NCBI GenBank assembly: GCA_019244945.1
Contig: JAFASD010000281.1
Span: 1-11,278, forward strand
Source of the DNA: Acidobacteriaceae bacterium
GTDB lineage: Bacteria; Acidobacteriota; Terriglobia; Bryobacterales; Bryobacteraceae
DNA length: 11,278 nucleotides
Reading direction: 5' to 3'
The notes below the pieces were generated by a model. That model ran no database searches. It was not told the DNA's origin and saw only the letters and a program-made list of their open reading frames with translations. Both the position numbers and the translations under genes were made by a program. Shown piece by piece: positions 1 to 6,931 of this stretch (position 1 is the first letter of the stretch; each line of letters opens with the position of its first letter).

Positions 1-602
1 AGATTTTCGGTGACGGTAATCAGGTTGCCTCAGACTTCAACCGTGCCGACACGTACAGCGCGGCTTTGCTGCAAGCTACTGACGAAGTGACTGCTTCCGC
101 CCTGGCGAAGTCGCTCGAAAACGATCATCGCTTAAATGTAACGGTCATGAGCGAACGGGAATACTACGCCGCGCAAATGATATCGGCTGCCCCCATTCAG
201 TTTTTGGGATTTTTCGTGTGCATCATCATGGCCGTCGGGAGCGCCTTCGCTGCTATGAACACGATGTATGCTGCCGTCGCCCGCCGCGCAAAGGAAGTGG
301 GCACGTTGAGAATTCTCGGGTTCACCAAAGGCAGTATCCTCCTCAGCTTCTTTTTGGAGTCGCTGCTGTTGTCACTCGTCGGCGGCGTCATCGCCTGCAT
401 CATCGCGCTGCCACTCAATAATGTGACCACCGGCCTGGGCAATTTCATCACATTCAGTGAGACCAGCTTCAATTTTCGAATTGGTCCTGATGTGATGCTG
501 ATCGGTATTTTGTTTTCACTGGTTTTGGGCGCCGTGGGTGGATTGTTGCCCGCCCGCCAAGCCGCTAAAAAGGAGATCTTGACCGCCTTACGCGAGGTCT
601 AA
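1..602 (+). CDS. ABC transporter permease, FtsX/MacB type (C-terminal part, 5' end outside window)
   Basis: The reading frame is open from the first complete codon at position 3 to the TAA at 600-602, so this is the C-terminal ~199 residues of a longer protein. The TTG at 66 is internal. A short extracytoplasmic stretch leads into a membrane segment (IQFLGFFVCIIMAVGSAFAA) and then the conserved cytoplasmic loop RRAKEVGTLRILGFTKGSIL. Two further hydrophobic segments follow (around nt 350-415 and 490-555), and the protein ends in a basic tail (PARQAAKKEILTALREV). This is the FtsX-like domain typical of MacB, LolC/E and DevC permeases. It would be the inner-membrane subunit of an exporter or mechanotransmission-type ABC complex. 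The adaptor gene follows after 28 bases and the ATPase gene after that, so all three are probably one operon. The substrate cannot be read from the sequence. Confidence 0.9.
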   Translation, partial: IFGDGNQVASDFNRADTYSAALLQATDEVTASALAKSLENDHRLNVTVMSEREYYAAQMISAAPIQFLGFFVCIIMAVGSAFAAMNTMYAAVARRAKEVGTLRILGFTKGSILLSFFLESLLLSLVGGVIACIIALPLNNVTTGLGNFITFSETSFNFRIGPDVMLIGILFSLVLGAVGGLLPARQAAKKEILTALREV

Positions 603-630
603 GGCAAGCGTGATGGGTGGTTGTTAGGCG

Positions 631-1962
631 ATGGAAACAGAACTAAAGAGTCTTCGGATAGACCGGTCGGCAAGGCGAGAACGGGAGCCGAAACCCGTGC
701 TCAAGCTAATTGCCATAGCGATTGCGCTGGTTGTCGTGGCAGTCGCATCGGTATTCGCATACGAAAAGGTAACTGCCGCGACGCCGGTGCATGTCGTTCA
801 GGTCCAGTCTCCGATGAGCGAGTCCTCGGCGGGCGAACAGGTAATCTTGACTGCAACCGGCTATATCGTCGCGGCGCACAAAATCGAGGTTGCCTCCAAA
901 GTCAACGGCCGGGTCGCTTGGATCGGCGTCGATAAAGGCGACCGGGTGCAGGCCGGGCAGGTGTTGGTGCGGCTCGAAGACGACGAGTACCGGGCGCAAG
1001 TGCTCCAGGAACAAGGACAAATCGAAAATCTGGAGGCGAAGCTCGCCGAAGATCGGAACGGCTCCCGGCCCGAAGAGATCGCCAAGGCGAAAGCGGACGT
1101 CAATGAGGCCAAAGCCGATATGCAGGACGCAAAAACCTCCCTCGATCGCACCAGGCAACTCGTTTTGGAAGGCGTTTTAGCCAAACAGTCTCTCGATGAT
1201 GCCCAGGCCAAATACGACGGCGACGTTTCGAAAGTTGCAAGCCTGCAGCGCACGCTAGATCTGGCGGTTCTCGGCCCGCGCCAGGAAGAGATTGCACAGG
1301 TAAGAGGGCAGATCAACCAGGCTCGTGGAGCGCTCGATTATGCGAAAACCCAGCTTGATAACACGATCATCAAGGCTCCGGTGACCGGCACAATCCTCGA
1401 CCGGAACGTGGAAAAAGGAGAATTCGTAACCACTGGTTTCGTGGGTGACAAGGGCGCCAAAGGATATCTGGTCACGATGGCCGATCTGAACGATTTACAA
1501 GTGGAGCTGGATGTCAACCAGAACGATTTCCCCAAGTTAGGACCCGAGCAGAAGGGGATCATCACCACAGATGCATATCCCGATCGGAAATACCAGGGTT
1601 TCATCGAGCAGGTCTCGCCGGAGGCCGATCGCGCAAAGGCCACCGTTCAGGTGAAAGTAAGAGTTCTGAACCCCGACAGTTATCTGCGGCCCGATATGAA
1701 CGCCACAGTTTCGTTCTACAACGACGTGAAGCCGCAGGCCGAGTCCGCCGCCAAGCGCGTTGTCATAATCCCGCAAGGCGCTGTTCAGAACGGCAGCGTT
1801 TTCGTTGTGGTGAACGGGCGCGCCCGGAAGCGTGCCGTCGTGCTCGGTGGCACGTCGGATAAGGGAGTGATCATCGAGAGCGGCTTGATCGGCGGCGAGG
1901 ATCTAATCGTGAGCCCCCCGGCAAGCTTGAAAGACGGACAACGCGTAGAGGTCAAGGAATAG
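631..1962 (+). CDS. HlyD/RND-type periplasmic adaptor (membrane fusion protein) of an ABC exporter
   Basis: This 443-residue protein would link the inner-membrane ABC permease to the outer envelope. It has a basic N-terminus and one membrane anchor (about residues 22-44). The first half of the lipoyl-like domain follows (about 76-118, VASKVNGRVAWIGVDKGDRV), then an alpha-helical hairpin or coiled coil (about 119-243) and the second lipoyl half (about 244-268, IIKAPVTGTILDRNVEKGE). A beta-barrel and a membrane-proximal domain complete it. The hairpin carries two related segments, GSRPEEIAKAKADVNEAKAD and GPRQEEIAQVRGQINQARGA, a G-x-R-x-EEI pattern that I associate with YbhG-like adaptors. The ATG at 631 has a weak upstream AGG and fits the anchor position. 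The gene lies between the permease and ATPase genes. MacA-like and DevB-like functions are both possible. Confidence 0.9.
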   Translation: METELKSLRIDRSARREREPKPVLKLIAIAIALVVVAVASVFAYEKVTAATPVHVVQVQSPMSESSAGEQVILTATGYIVAAHKIEVASKVNGRVAWIGVDKGDRVQAGQVLVRLEDDEYRAQVLQEQGQIENLEAKLAEDRNGSRPEEIAKAKADVNEAKADMQDAKTSLDRTRQLVLEGVLAKQSLDDAQAKYDGDVSKVASLQRTLDLAVLGPRQEEIAQVRGQINQARGALDYAKTQLDNTIIKAPVTGTILDRNVEKGEFVTTGFVGDKGAKGYLVTMADLNDLQVELDVNQNDFPKLGPEQKGIITTDAYPDRKYQGFIEQVSPEADRAKATVQVKVRVLNPDSYLRPDMNATVSFYNDVKPQAESAAKRVVIIPQGAVQNGSVFVVVNGRARKRAVVLGGTSDKGVIIESGLIGGEDLIVSPPASLKDGQRVEVKE

Positions 1963-1994
1963 ATCAGATGTATTCAAATGACGGAGCCGAGAAA

Positions 1995-2720
1995 ATGAGC
2001 GAAGCGATAGTCAGAACGCGCAAATTGAGTAAAGAGTTTATCCGTGACGAGTTTCACGTGATCGCGCTCGAAGAAGTGAACATCGACATTAACCGCGGCG
2101 ATTTCATTGCCCTGATGGGCCCCTCTGGCTCGGGCAAATCCACGCTTCTCCACCTCATAGCCGCCATGGACAAGCCCACCGACGGCGACATCGAAGTTCT
2201 CGGCGCGAACCTGCGCCAGATGAATGACAAGCAGATCGCTCATTGGCGCAATGAGCACATTGGGTTCATCTTCCAATCCTTCAATTTGATCCCCGTGCTC
2301 ACAGCACTCGAGAATGTCGAGCTGCCTCTGAAGTTGACCAAGCTGAATAAGAAGCAGCGCATCGAACACGCCGAAACCGCCCTGAAGTTAGTGGGCCTCG
2401 GAGATCGATTCGGCCATTTGCCGAAGCAGCTCTCGGGCGGCCAGGAACAGCGTGTTGCCATTGCCCGCGCCATCGTGACGGACCCGGATCTGATCCTCGC
2501 CGACGAGCCCACCGGCAACCTGGACGCCGCCGCCGCCGAAGATGTGCTCACCATGTTGAGCCGCTTAAACCGCGAATTCGGAAAAACCGTCGTGATGGTG
2601 ACGCATGACCCCCACGCCGCCAAGTTTGCCAAAACCATCCGCCATCTCGAAAAAGGCCAGTTACTCCCGACCGGGACGCTCCCTGCCGATTGGGCCTCCG
2701 CCATGGCGGGCAGAAATTGA
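1995..2720 (+). CDS. ABC transporter ATP-binding protein, LolD/MacB family
   Basis: This is the cytoplasmic ATPase that would drive the adjacent permease-adaptor pair. All nucleotide-binding motifs are present (numbering from the upstream ATG at 1968): Walker A GPSGSGKST at 51-59, Q-loop at Q103 (IFQSFNLIP), signature LSGGQ at 155-159, Walker B LILADEPTGNLD from 175, and H-loop His213 (MVTHD). The signature continues as QEQRVAIARA where QQQR or MQQR is more usual. That is a minor change outside the LSGGQ core. Two starts are possible. ATG 1968 has AAGGA nine bases upstream and lies five bases after the adaptor stop. ATG 1995 has GGAG eight bases upstream and matches the usual family N-terminus (MSEAIVRTRKLSKEF). 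I chose 1995 by family length. Its place directly after the adaptor supports one three-gene operon. Confidence 0.93.
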   Translation: MSEAIVRTRKLSKEFIRDEFHVIALEEVNIDINRGDFIALMGPSGSGKSTLLHLIAAMDKPTDGDIEVLGANLRQMNDKQIAHWRNEHIGFIFQSFNLIPVLTALENVELPLKLTKLNKKQRIEHAETALKLVGLGDRFGHLPKQLSGGQEQRVAIARAIVTDPDLILADEPTGNLDAAAAEDVLTMLSRLNREFGKTVVMVTHDPHAAKFAKTIRHLEKGQLLPTGTLPADWASAMAGRN

Positions 2721-2793
2721 CGTCAACTTATACTGGATGCAAGGACTCGTTCTTCAAGCCGAGATCAAATGGCAGTAGAACACTAGGAATCGT

Positions 2794-3021
2794 ATGGGTA
2801 AAGCTCTGGAAACGGAAGAAGCTTTAATAATTCCTGAGGCAACGGACGCAGAACTCAGGGAAACCTTCGATTACGCCGCGAACTATTACTTAGGAATTTC
2901 CGCTGAGGAATTCTTCCGAAGGTTGGCGGCCAAAGAGATCTCCGACGATGATCCTCGCGCAGAGCAAGTGCTATACGTAATGAACTTCGTGCTGTCAGCC
3001 ACCGGGAAGGAGATCCTCTAA
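2794..3021 (+). CDS. small acidic protein of unknown function (possible antitoxin-like partner)
   Basis: This is a 75-residue acidic protein with no signal peptide or membrane segment. A good AGGAA Shine-Dalgarno lies five bases before ATG 2794. The centre reads as helices: TFDYAANYYLGISAEEFFRR, then LAAKEISDDDPRAEQVLYVM. The stretch GISAEEFFRRLAAKEI resembles small uncharacterised bacterial proteins with a G-[IM]-S-x-E-E-F-x-R core that I recall next to other small genes. I cannot name a family with confidence. The stop is 27 bases before the likely GTG start of the next gene, so the two are probably co-transcribed. Small acidic gene first and larger basic gene second is the usual toxin-antitoxin order. 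The stretch looks more AT-rich than the ABC operon or purH, which would fit acquisition. The function is unknown. Confidence 0.65.
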   Translation: MGKALETEEALIIPEATDAELRETFDYAANYYLGISAEEFFRRLAAKEISDDDPRAEQVLYVMNFVLSATGKEIL

Positions 3022-3048
3022 GATTTGCCCGGCAGAAGGTCTGCCGGT

Positions 3049-3552
3049 GTGACGAACGCATATCTCGCCTCCGTTAAGTCTGTCTTGGGCTGCGTAACGA
3101 GCCAACCCATCGTTCGTAACTCGAAGCACTTTCCCGGTGAGAATCCGCTTCAGAGTTTGCACTTCCCTCGATCTCCAACCCTTCTCTCAGATTCTGATTT
3201 GGGACTTGAGTTTTGGCACTACTTTCGTGAAGTCTGGATCGAAGACACGTACGAATGGAGGGTAAGAGTCGAGTCCTATCGGTATCACATAGTAGACCAC
3301 CGCACAAGGCATGAGCTCTTTGCCTTCCATTGGGACCCAGTCTTGAAGGTAACTTTCCCTCATATGCACCTGGGATTCGGAATGCGAGGCCATGCGCTTC
3401 CGATCGATAATAAAGCCCATATTCCAACGGGCAAAGTTCCGATCGAAGACGTTGTCGTTTTCGCCATATCAGAGCTAAGAATCAAACCGCTCGTGCCTGA
3501 TTGGAAAGACAAAATCACTGCGGCTAAAGAGCGCTTCATGCAACTCGCCTAG
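3049..3552 (+). CDS. histidine-rich protein of unknown function (DUF6516/TumE-like signature suspected)
   Basis: The frame is open from about 3025. I prefer GTG 3049 because AAGG lies nine bases upstream, giving 167 residues; a TTG at 3025 is the alternative. The N-terminal third is poor in recognisable features. The conserved-looking part begins near FWHYFREVWIEDTYEWRVRV and continues with SYRYHIVDHRTRHELFAFHW, KVTFPHMHLG and a C-terminal helical region (PTGKVPIEDVVVFAISELRI). Eight histidines fall within about 50 residues. The order YRYH, then a short strand ending in [FW]-H/D-W, then TFPHxH recalls the DUF6516/TumE-type toxins. I see this as a partial resemblance only. The histidines could bind metal or act in catalysis. 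No signal peptide or membrane segment is visible. Its position just after a small acidic gene makes a toxin-antitoxin role plausible but unproven. Confidence 0.6.
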   Translation: MTNAYLASVKSVLGCVTSQPIVRNSKHFPGENPLQSLHFPRSPTLLSDSDLGLEFWHYFREVWIEDTYEWRVRVESYRYHIVDHRTRHELFAFHWDPVLKVTFPHMHLGFGMRGHALPIDNKAHIPTGKVPIEDVVVFAISELRIKPLVPDWKDKITAAKERFMQLA

Positions 3553-3600
3553 ACGGACGATGCAGCGCATTACGCTCGCATTGTTCTCCAGTGCAAAAGG

Positions 3601-5157
3601 TTAATGCCGGAAATGCCGCACTCCGGTAAAGACCATTGCCAGATCCAAGCGATTCGCCGCCGCAATCACTTCTTCATCCCGGACGGACCCGCCCGGCTGA
3701 ATCACCGCAGTAATTCCATGCTTCGCCGCTTCCTCCACTCCATCCGGAAACGGAAAAAACGCGTCTGACGCGAGCACCGTTCCAGAGAGCGGCAGCACCG
3801 CTTTCATCGCGCCAACCTTCACGCTATCTACCCGGCTCATCTGCCCGGCGCCGACACTCACGCTCTGCCCAGCCCGCGCATACACGATCGCGTTCGATTT
3901 CACGTGCTTGCAAACTTTCCAGCCAAATAGCAACGCCCGCATCTCATCGGCAGTCGGCGGTCGCACGGTTGTCACTCGAAGCGATGCGCGATCTAACGGC
4001 GCAACGTCGGCCGTTTGCGCCAGAACCCCTCCGGAGATCGATTTGAGAACCAGTTCCGGTTTCTCGCTCACGCTCACTTTCACCAAGCGCAAGTTCTTCT
4101 TCGAGCTCAAAACGGAAAGCGCATCGTCCGAAAAAGCCGGTGCTGCTATCGCCTCAACGAACAATTTCGAGACTTCCGAAGCCGTGGCTTTATCCAGCTC
4201 CCGATTGAAAGCCAGGACGCCGCCAAATGCGGAAACGGGATCCGCCTCCAAGGCCTTGCTGTACGCCTCAGCCAGCGTGTTCTGCTCCGCGCACCCGCAC
4301 GGATTCGTGTGCTTGATAATAACCGCGGCCGCACCCTCGAACTCCTGCACAAGCTGCCAGGCAGCATCCAAATCCACGAGGTTGTTGTAAGAGAGCTCTT
4401 TCCCCTGAAGCTGTTCCGCACCCGCAACGCCGCCGTTTCGAAAACTATAGAGCGCCGCCTTCTGGTGAGGGTTCTCCCCGTAACGAAGCGCCGCCGTGCG
4501 ATTCGCTACGATGTGCAAACTGGCCGGAAGCTCTTCTGGAGCGCGATCTTCATCCTCACCAATCTGAAGCAAACGAGCAGAGACCGCCTGATCATAGGCC
4601 GCAGTGCGCAAGAAAGCCTGCTGCGCCAATCGCCAATGTGTAGAAGAGCTCAATCCGCCCTCGTGCTCTTCCATTTCCTGCAATACCGGCTCGTACTGAC
4701 TCGGCGAAACGATAACCGCCACATCCTGAAAATTCTTGGCCGCCGCGCGAATCATCGTCGGCCCACCAATGTCGATGTTTTCGATCAGTTCTTCGCGGCT
4801 GACTCCCGGCTTCTCGGCGAACTTCTCAAACTCATACAAGTTGACGACCACCATCTGAATGGCCGGAATCCCATGCTCGGAAAGAGCACGCATATGCTCC
4901 GCGTTGTCCCGAATCGCGAGAATGCCTCCGGCAATTCGTGGATGAATCGTCTTCACCCGTCCGTCAAGCATCTCCGGGAATCCGGTGATCTCAGCAACTT
5001 CGCGCACCGGAATCTGGTTTTCGCGAAGCAGCTTTGCCGTCCCGCCGGTTGAGATCAATTCCACGCCCATATCGTGCAGCTTTCTCGCAAAAGCGAGAAT
5101 TCCAGTCTTATCCGTCACACTCAACAGGGCACGCTCGATTCGAGGCATCAAAGACAT
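3601..5157 (-). CDS. purH: bifunctional AICAR formyltransferase / IMP cyclohydrolase
   Basis: PurH performs the last two steps of de novo IMP synthesis: formylation of AICAR with 10-formyl-THF, then ring closure of FAICAR. From the chosen start it has 518 residues, normal for the family. The N-terminal cyclohydrolase (MGS-like) domain shows SVTDKTGI, STGGTAKLLR, DGRVKTIHP (about 65-73) and NIDIGGPTMIRAAAKN (from about 127). The formyltransferase domain shows RYGENPHQ (about 225-232), KELSYNNLVDLDAAW, the catalytic-region KHTNPCG (about 282-288), DPVSAFGG, KSNAIVYA, GAGQMSR and ASDAFFPFPDGVE, and ends at GVRHFRH. An ATG at 5190 would add 11 residues. I prefer 5157 (or 5148) because the conserved part begins at MPRIERALLS and 5190 would leave only 19 bases before the divergent gene. 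No candidate start has a clear Shine-Dalgarno. Confidence 0.97.
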   Translation of the reverse strand: MSLMPRIERALLSVTDKTGILAFARKLHDMGVELISTGGTAKLLRENQIPVREVAEITGFPEMLDGRVKTIHPRIAGGILAIRDNAEHMRALSEHGIPAIQMVVVNLYEFEKFAEKPGVSREELIENIDIGGPTMIRAAAKNFQDVAVIVSPSQYEPVLQEMEEHEGGLSSSTHWRLAQQAFLRTAAYDQAVSARLLQIGEDEDRAPEELPASLHIVANRTAALRYGENPHQKAALYSFRNGGVAGAEQLQGKELSYNNLVDLDAAWQLVQEFEGAAAVIIKHTNPCGCAEQNTLAEAYSKALEADPVSAFGGVLAFNRELDKATASEVSKLFVEAIAAPAFSDDALSVLSSKKNLRLVKVSVSEKPELVLKSISGGVLAQTADVAPLDRASLRVTTVRPPTADEMRALLFGWKVCKHVKSNAIVYARAGQSVSVGAGQMSRVDSVKVGAMKAVLPLSGTVLASDAFFPFPDGVEEAAKHGITAVIQPGGSVRDEEVIAAANRLDLAMVFTGVRHFRH

Positions 5158-5209
5158 TCTGGCAGAGGTCAGAACGAGCCAACCCTCCATCGATTACTAG
5201 AATCGAGAT

Positions 5210-6220
5210 GTGCCCCACTACTGCACTCTCATTCCAGGAGACGGCATCGGCCCGGAGGTCGCGCAGTCGACCATACGAGCAGTGGAAGCAACCGGCGTTG
5301 ATATTTGCTGGCGCCGAGCTGAACTGAATGAGGCCATCATTCTCGAATCGGGCAAGACCTTGCCCCAATATCTACTCGATTCCTTGAACGAAACACGCGT
5401 CGGACTGAAAGGGCCCGTGACCACCCCCGTGGCGGGCGGTTTCCAAAGCGTAAACGTTGCGCTTCGAAAAGCCCTGGATCTGTTCGCCAACGTGCGTCCG
5501 GTGAAAACTCTCCCTGGCATCAAGACGCGTTTTCAAGACGTTCACATCGACATGGTGATTTTTCGGGAGAACACCGAAGATCTCTATTCGGGCCTCGAGC
5601 ACGAGATCGTGAAAGATGTCGTAACCAGCCTGAAAGTCATCACCCGAACCGCTTCCGAGCGCATTGCGCGCTATGCGTTCGATTATGCGCAGAAAAATGC
5701 CCGCAAGAAAGTAGTTGCGATACACAAAGCAAACATCATGAAACTGGCGGACGGTCTGTTCCTGCGCTGCTGCCGTGAGACCGCCAAGGAGTTTCCGGAA
5801 ATTCAATATAAAGAGCTGATCGTCGACAACGCTTCCATGCAGCTCGTGATGTATCCGGAAAAATTTGATGTCTTGCTACTCCCGAATCTCTACGGCGACA
5901 TCGTGTCAGATCTCGCCGCTGGATTAGTCGGCGGTCTCGGCATCGTGCCCGGCGCAAACATGGGTGAAACACACGCGGTGTTCGAAGCAGTCCATGGCAG
6001 CGCTCCCGATATAGCGGGTCAGGGAAAAGCAAATCCAACGGCACTCATGCTTTCAGCCGTCATGATGCTCACTCACCTCGGGGAAAACGGCCCGGCGAAC
6101 ACACTGCAGAACGCAGTCGAAGCAGTCTACCGCGAAGGCAAGCACGTGACCGGCGATGTGGGCGGCACCGCGTCAACGGAAGAATTCACCGACGCGGTGG
6201 TGCAGGCCATTCGGGGATAA
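5210..6220 (+). CDS. isocitrate dehydrogenase, short NAD-dependent type
   Basis: This is a beta-decarboxylating dehydrogenase of 336 residues that would convert isocitrate to 2-oxoglutarate in the TCA cycle. The start is GTG 5210: an in-frame TAG lies four codons upstream (5198) and the first conserved strand, TLIPGDGIGPEV, begins at residue 6. The substrate-site signature SVNVALRK (S80, N82, R86) matches isocitrate rather than isopropylmalate enzymes. Other motifs are RENTEDLYSG (from R119), HKANIMK with K173, and NLYGDIVSD with D230 and D234. The cofactor loop reads HGSAPDIAG with Asp267-Ile268, the pair found in NAD enzymes where NADP enzymes carry Lys-Tyr. A homoisocitrate or isopropylmalate role is less likely. 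The gene diverges from purH, 52 bases from the chosen purH start. The Shine-Dalgarno is weak (GAG just upstream). Confidence 0.92.
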   Translation: MPHYCTLIPGDGIGPEVAQSTIRAVEATGVDICWRRAELNEAIILESGKTLPQYLLDSLNETRVGLKGPVTTPVAGGFQSVNVALRKALDLFANVRPVKTLPGIKTRFQDVHIDMVIFRENTEDLYSGLEHEIVKDVVTSLKVITRTASERIARYAFDYAQKNARKKVVAIHKANIMKLADGLFLRCCRETAKEFPEIQYKELIVDNASMQLVMYPEKFDVLLLPNLYGDIVSDLAAGLVGGLGIVPGANMGETHAVFEAVHGSAPDIAGQGKANPTALMLSAVMMLTHLGENGPANTLQNAVEAVYREGKHVTGDVGGTASTEEFTDAVVQAIRG

Positions 6221-6245
6221 ACGTTCAGATCACTACTCGCGCGAA

Positions 6246-6276
6246 CAAAAGACACAGAAGAGTTCCAGCCTGTGTC
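6246..6276 (-). terminator. hairpin plus T-tract, likely terminator of the DUF433/PIN-like transcript
   Basis: On the minus strand GACACAG (6276-6270) and CTGTGTC (6257-6251) form a 7-bp perfect stem with a 12-base loop. TTTTGTT follows immediately. It lies 30 bases after the stop of the PIN-like gene, as expected for a rho-independent terminator. The stem is only moderately GC-rich. On the plus strand no T-tract follows the hairpin, so it would not end the isocitrate dehydrogenase transcript well. Confidence 0.45.
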
Positions 6277-6305
6277 ACACGTATGTCCGGTCGCTCAGTC
6301 CAGCG

Positions 6306-6632
6306 CTATTCGTACGGAATTTCAACCTCTAAAAAGCTCCCAGGTGTCGCTGCATTCACAGCCGCCAGAACCTTATGAACGTACCGGCGCAAAATGGGCC
6401 ATTGCTGATTCCCGATGACCACGAACGCGATTCTCCGGTGTTTCAAATTTTGCTGGTAACGCATGTTTTTGTCAGTGGTTACCAAAACCTCGAAACCAGC
6501 CGCTTCCGCAGCGGCTATGAGTTCGCCGTTCCCAAGCCGGTCCCATCCGCGTTCAATCGCTTCCACGACCACGTGATTCTTAAGGGCATGGCGAAGTGGA
6601 GAAGGGGTACCGTTATCGAAGAGTATGAACAT
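6306..6632 (-). CDS. PIN-like (DUF5615-type) toxin-like protein
   Basis: This is a 108-residue protein that resembles the PIN-like DUF5615/Mut7-C group, whose members often act as the ribonuclease-like half of toxin-antitoxin pairs. The start MFILFDNGTPSPLRHAL places the first acidic residue (Asp6) at the end of strand 1, as the fold requires. Glu37 (NGELIAAAEAAGF) and Asp54 (VLVTTDKNMRYQQNL) are the other expected acidic positions. The end, HKVLAAVNAATPGSFLEVEI, matches homologues I recall. The frame is open up to 6689, but an earlier start would add an arginine-rich leader that does not fit the family. ATG 6632 overlaps the end of the DUF433 gene by 20 bases, which implies translational coupling. 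The upstream Shine-Dalgarno is weak, which fits reinitiation. Nuclease activity is inferred from family, not shown. Confidence 0.8.
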   Translation of the reverse strand: MFILFDNGTPSPLRHALKNHVVVEAIERGWDRLGNGELIAAAEAAGFEVLVTTDKNMRYQQNLKHRRIAFVVIGNQQWPILRRYVHKVLAAVNAATPGSFLEVEIPYE

Positions 6633-6882
6633 CGACCGCTTGAGCGGAGGGCTGTGCAGGCGGCGACGCGTCAAGGCTCCGCGCCGCAAACTCGATCACC
6701 GTCACGACTTGTTCATGCGACAAATGAAACCAATCCATAATCTCGTTAATCGAGGCGCCCACTTCGAGATTGTCGAATACGACGGATACAGGCGTCCTTG
6801 TACCCCGAAATACCCATGCACCGCTGCGCTTTTCGGGAACGCTCTCCACCGCGGGGCATTGTGACCAGTCAAGAGTTGCCAC
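6613..6882 (-). CDS. DUF433 family antitoxin-like protein
   Basis: This is an 89-residue DUF433 protein. It shows the typical core: CPAVESVPEKRSGAWVFRGT, then RTPVSVVFDNLEVGASINEI, then a helix pair (DWFHLSHEQVVTVIEFAARS). The family has a small winged or helix-turn-helix-like fold and commonly sits before a DUF5615/PIN-like gene as its presumed antitoxin and autoregulator. The start codon is GTG 6882 (not ATG), with GAGGG seven bases upstream, a good Shine-Dalgarno. A proline-rich tail (SPPAQPSAQAVD) ends the protein and overlaps the toxin gene start by 20 bases. The gene begins 49 bases after the gap stop on the same strand. A weak promoter-like pair, TTGCGT (6960-6955) and TATAAC (6936-6931) with an 18-base spacer, overlaps the gap end, so it may have its own promoter as well as read-through. 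Confidence 0.85.
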   Translation of the reverse strand: MATLDWSQCPAVESVPEKRSGAWVFRGTRTPVSVVFDNLEVGASINEIMDWFHLSHEQVVTVIEFAARSLDASPPAQPSAQAVDVHTLR

Positions 6883-6931
6883 GTTCTTACCCTCAGTTAA
6901 TCGTAGAGTTTACCGCCATTCTGTTTTGGTG

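Noticed and set aside
66..68. TTG as the start of the first permease gene
   Set aside because: The frame is open to the window edge and the N-terminal permease parts are missing, so this codon is internal.
2717..2726. Perfect 10-base palindrome TTGACGTCAA over the ATPase stop codon, with TATACT a few bases later
   Set aside because: It is short and a single copy. The TTGACG to TATACT spacing of six bases is too small for a promoter, and no second operator site was seen.
3553..3600. Possible bidirectional terminator between the histidine-rich gene and purH
   Set aside because: Only a 4-bp pairing (AGCG/CGCT) was found, with no T-tract on either strand.
4015..5052. 345-residue open frame on the plus strand, antisense to purH
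   Set aside because: It lies wholly inside the well-conserved purH gene, is rich in Arg, and shows no recognisable domain. It is best explained as a codon-bias shadow.
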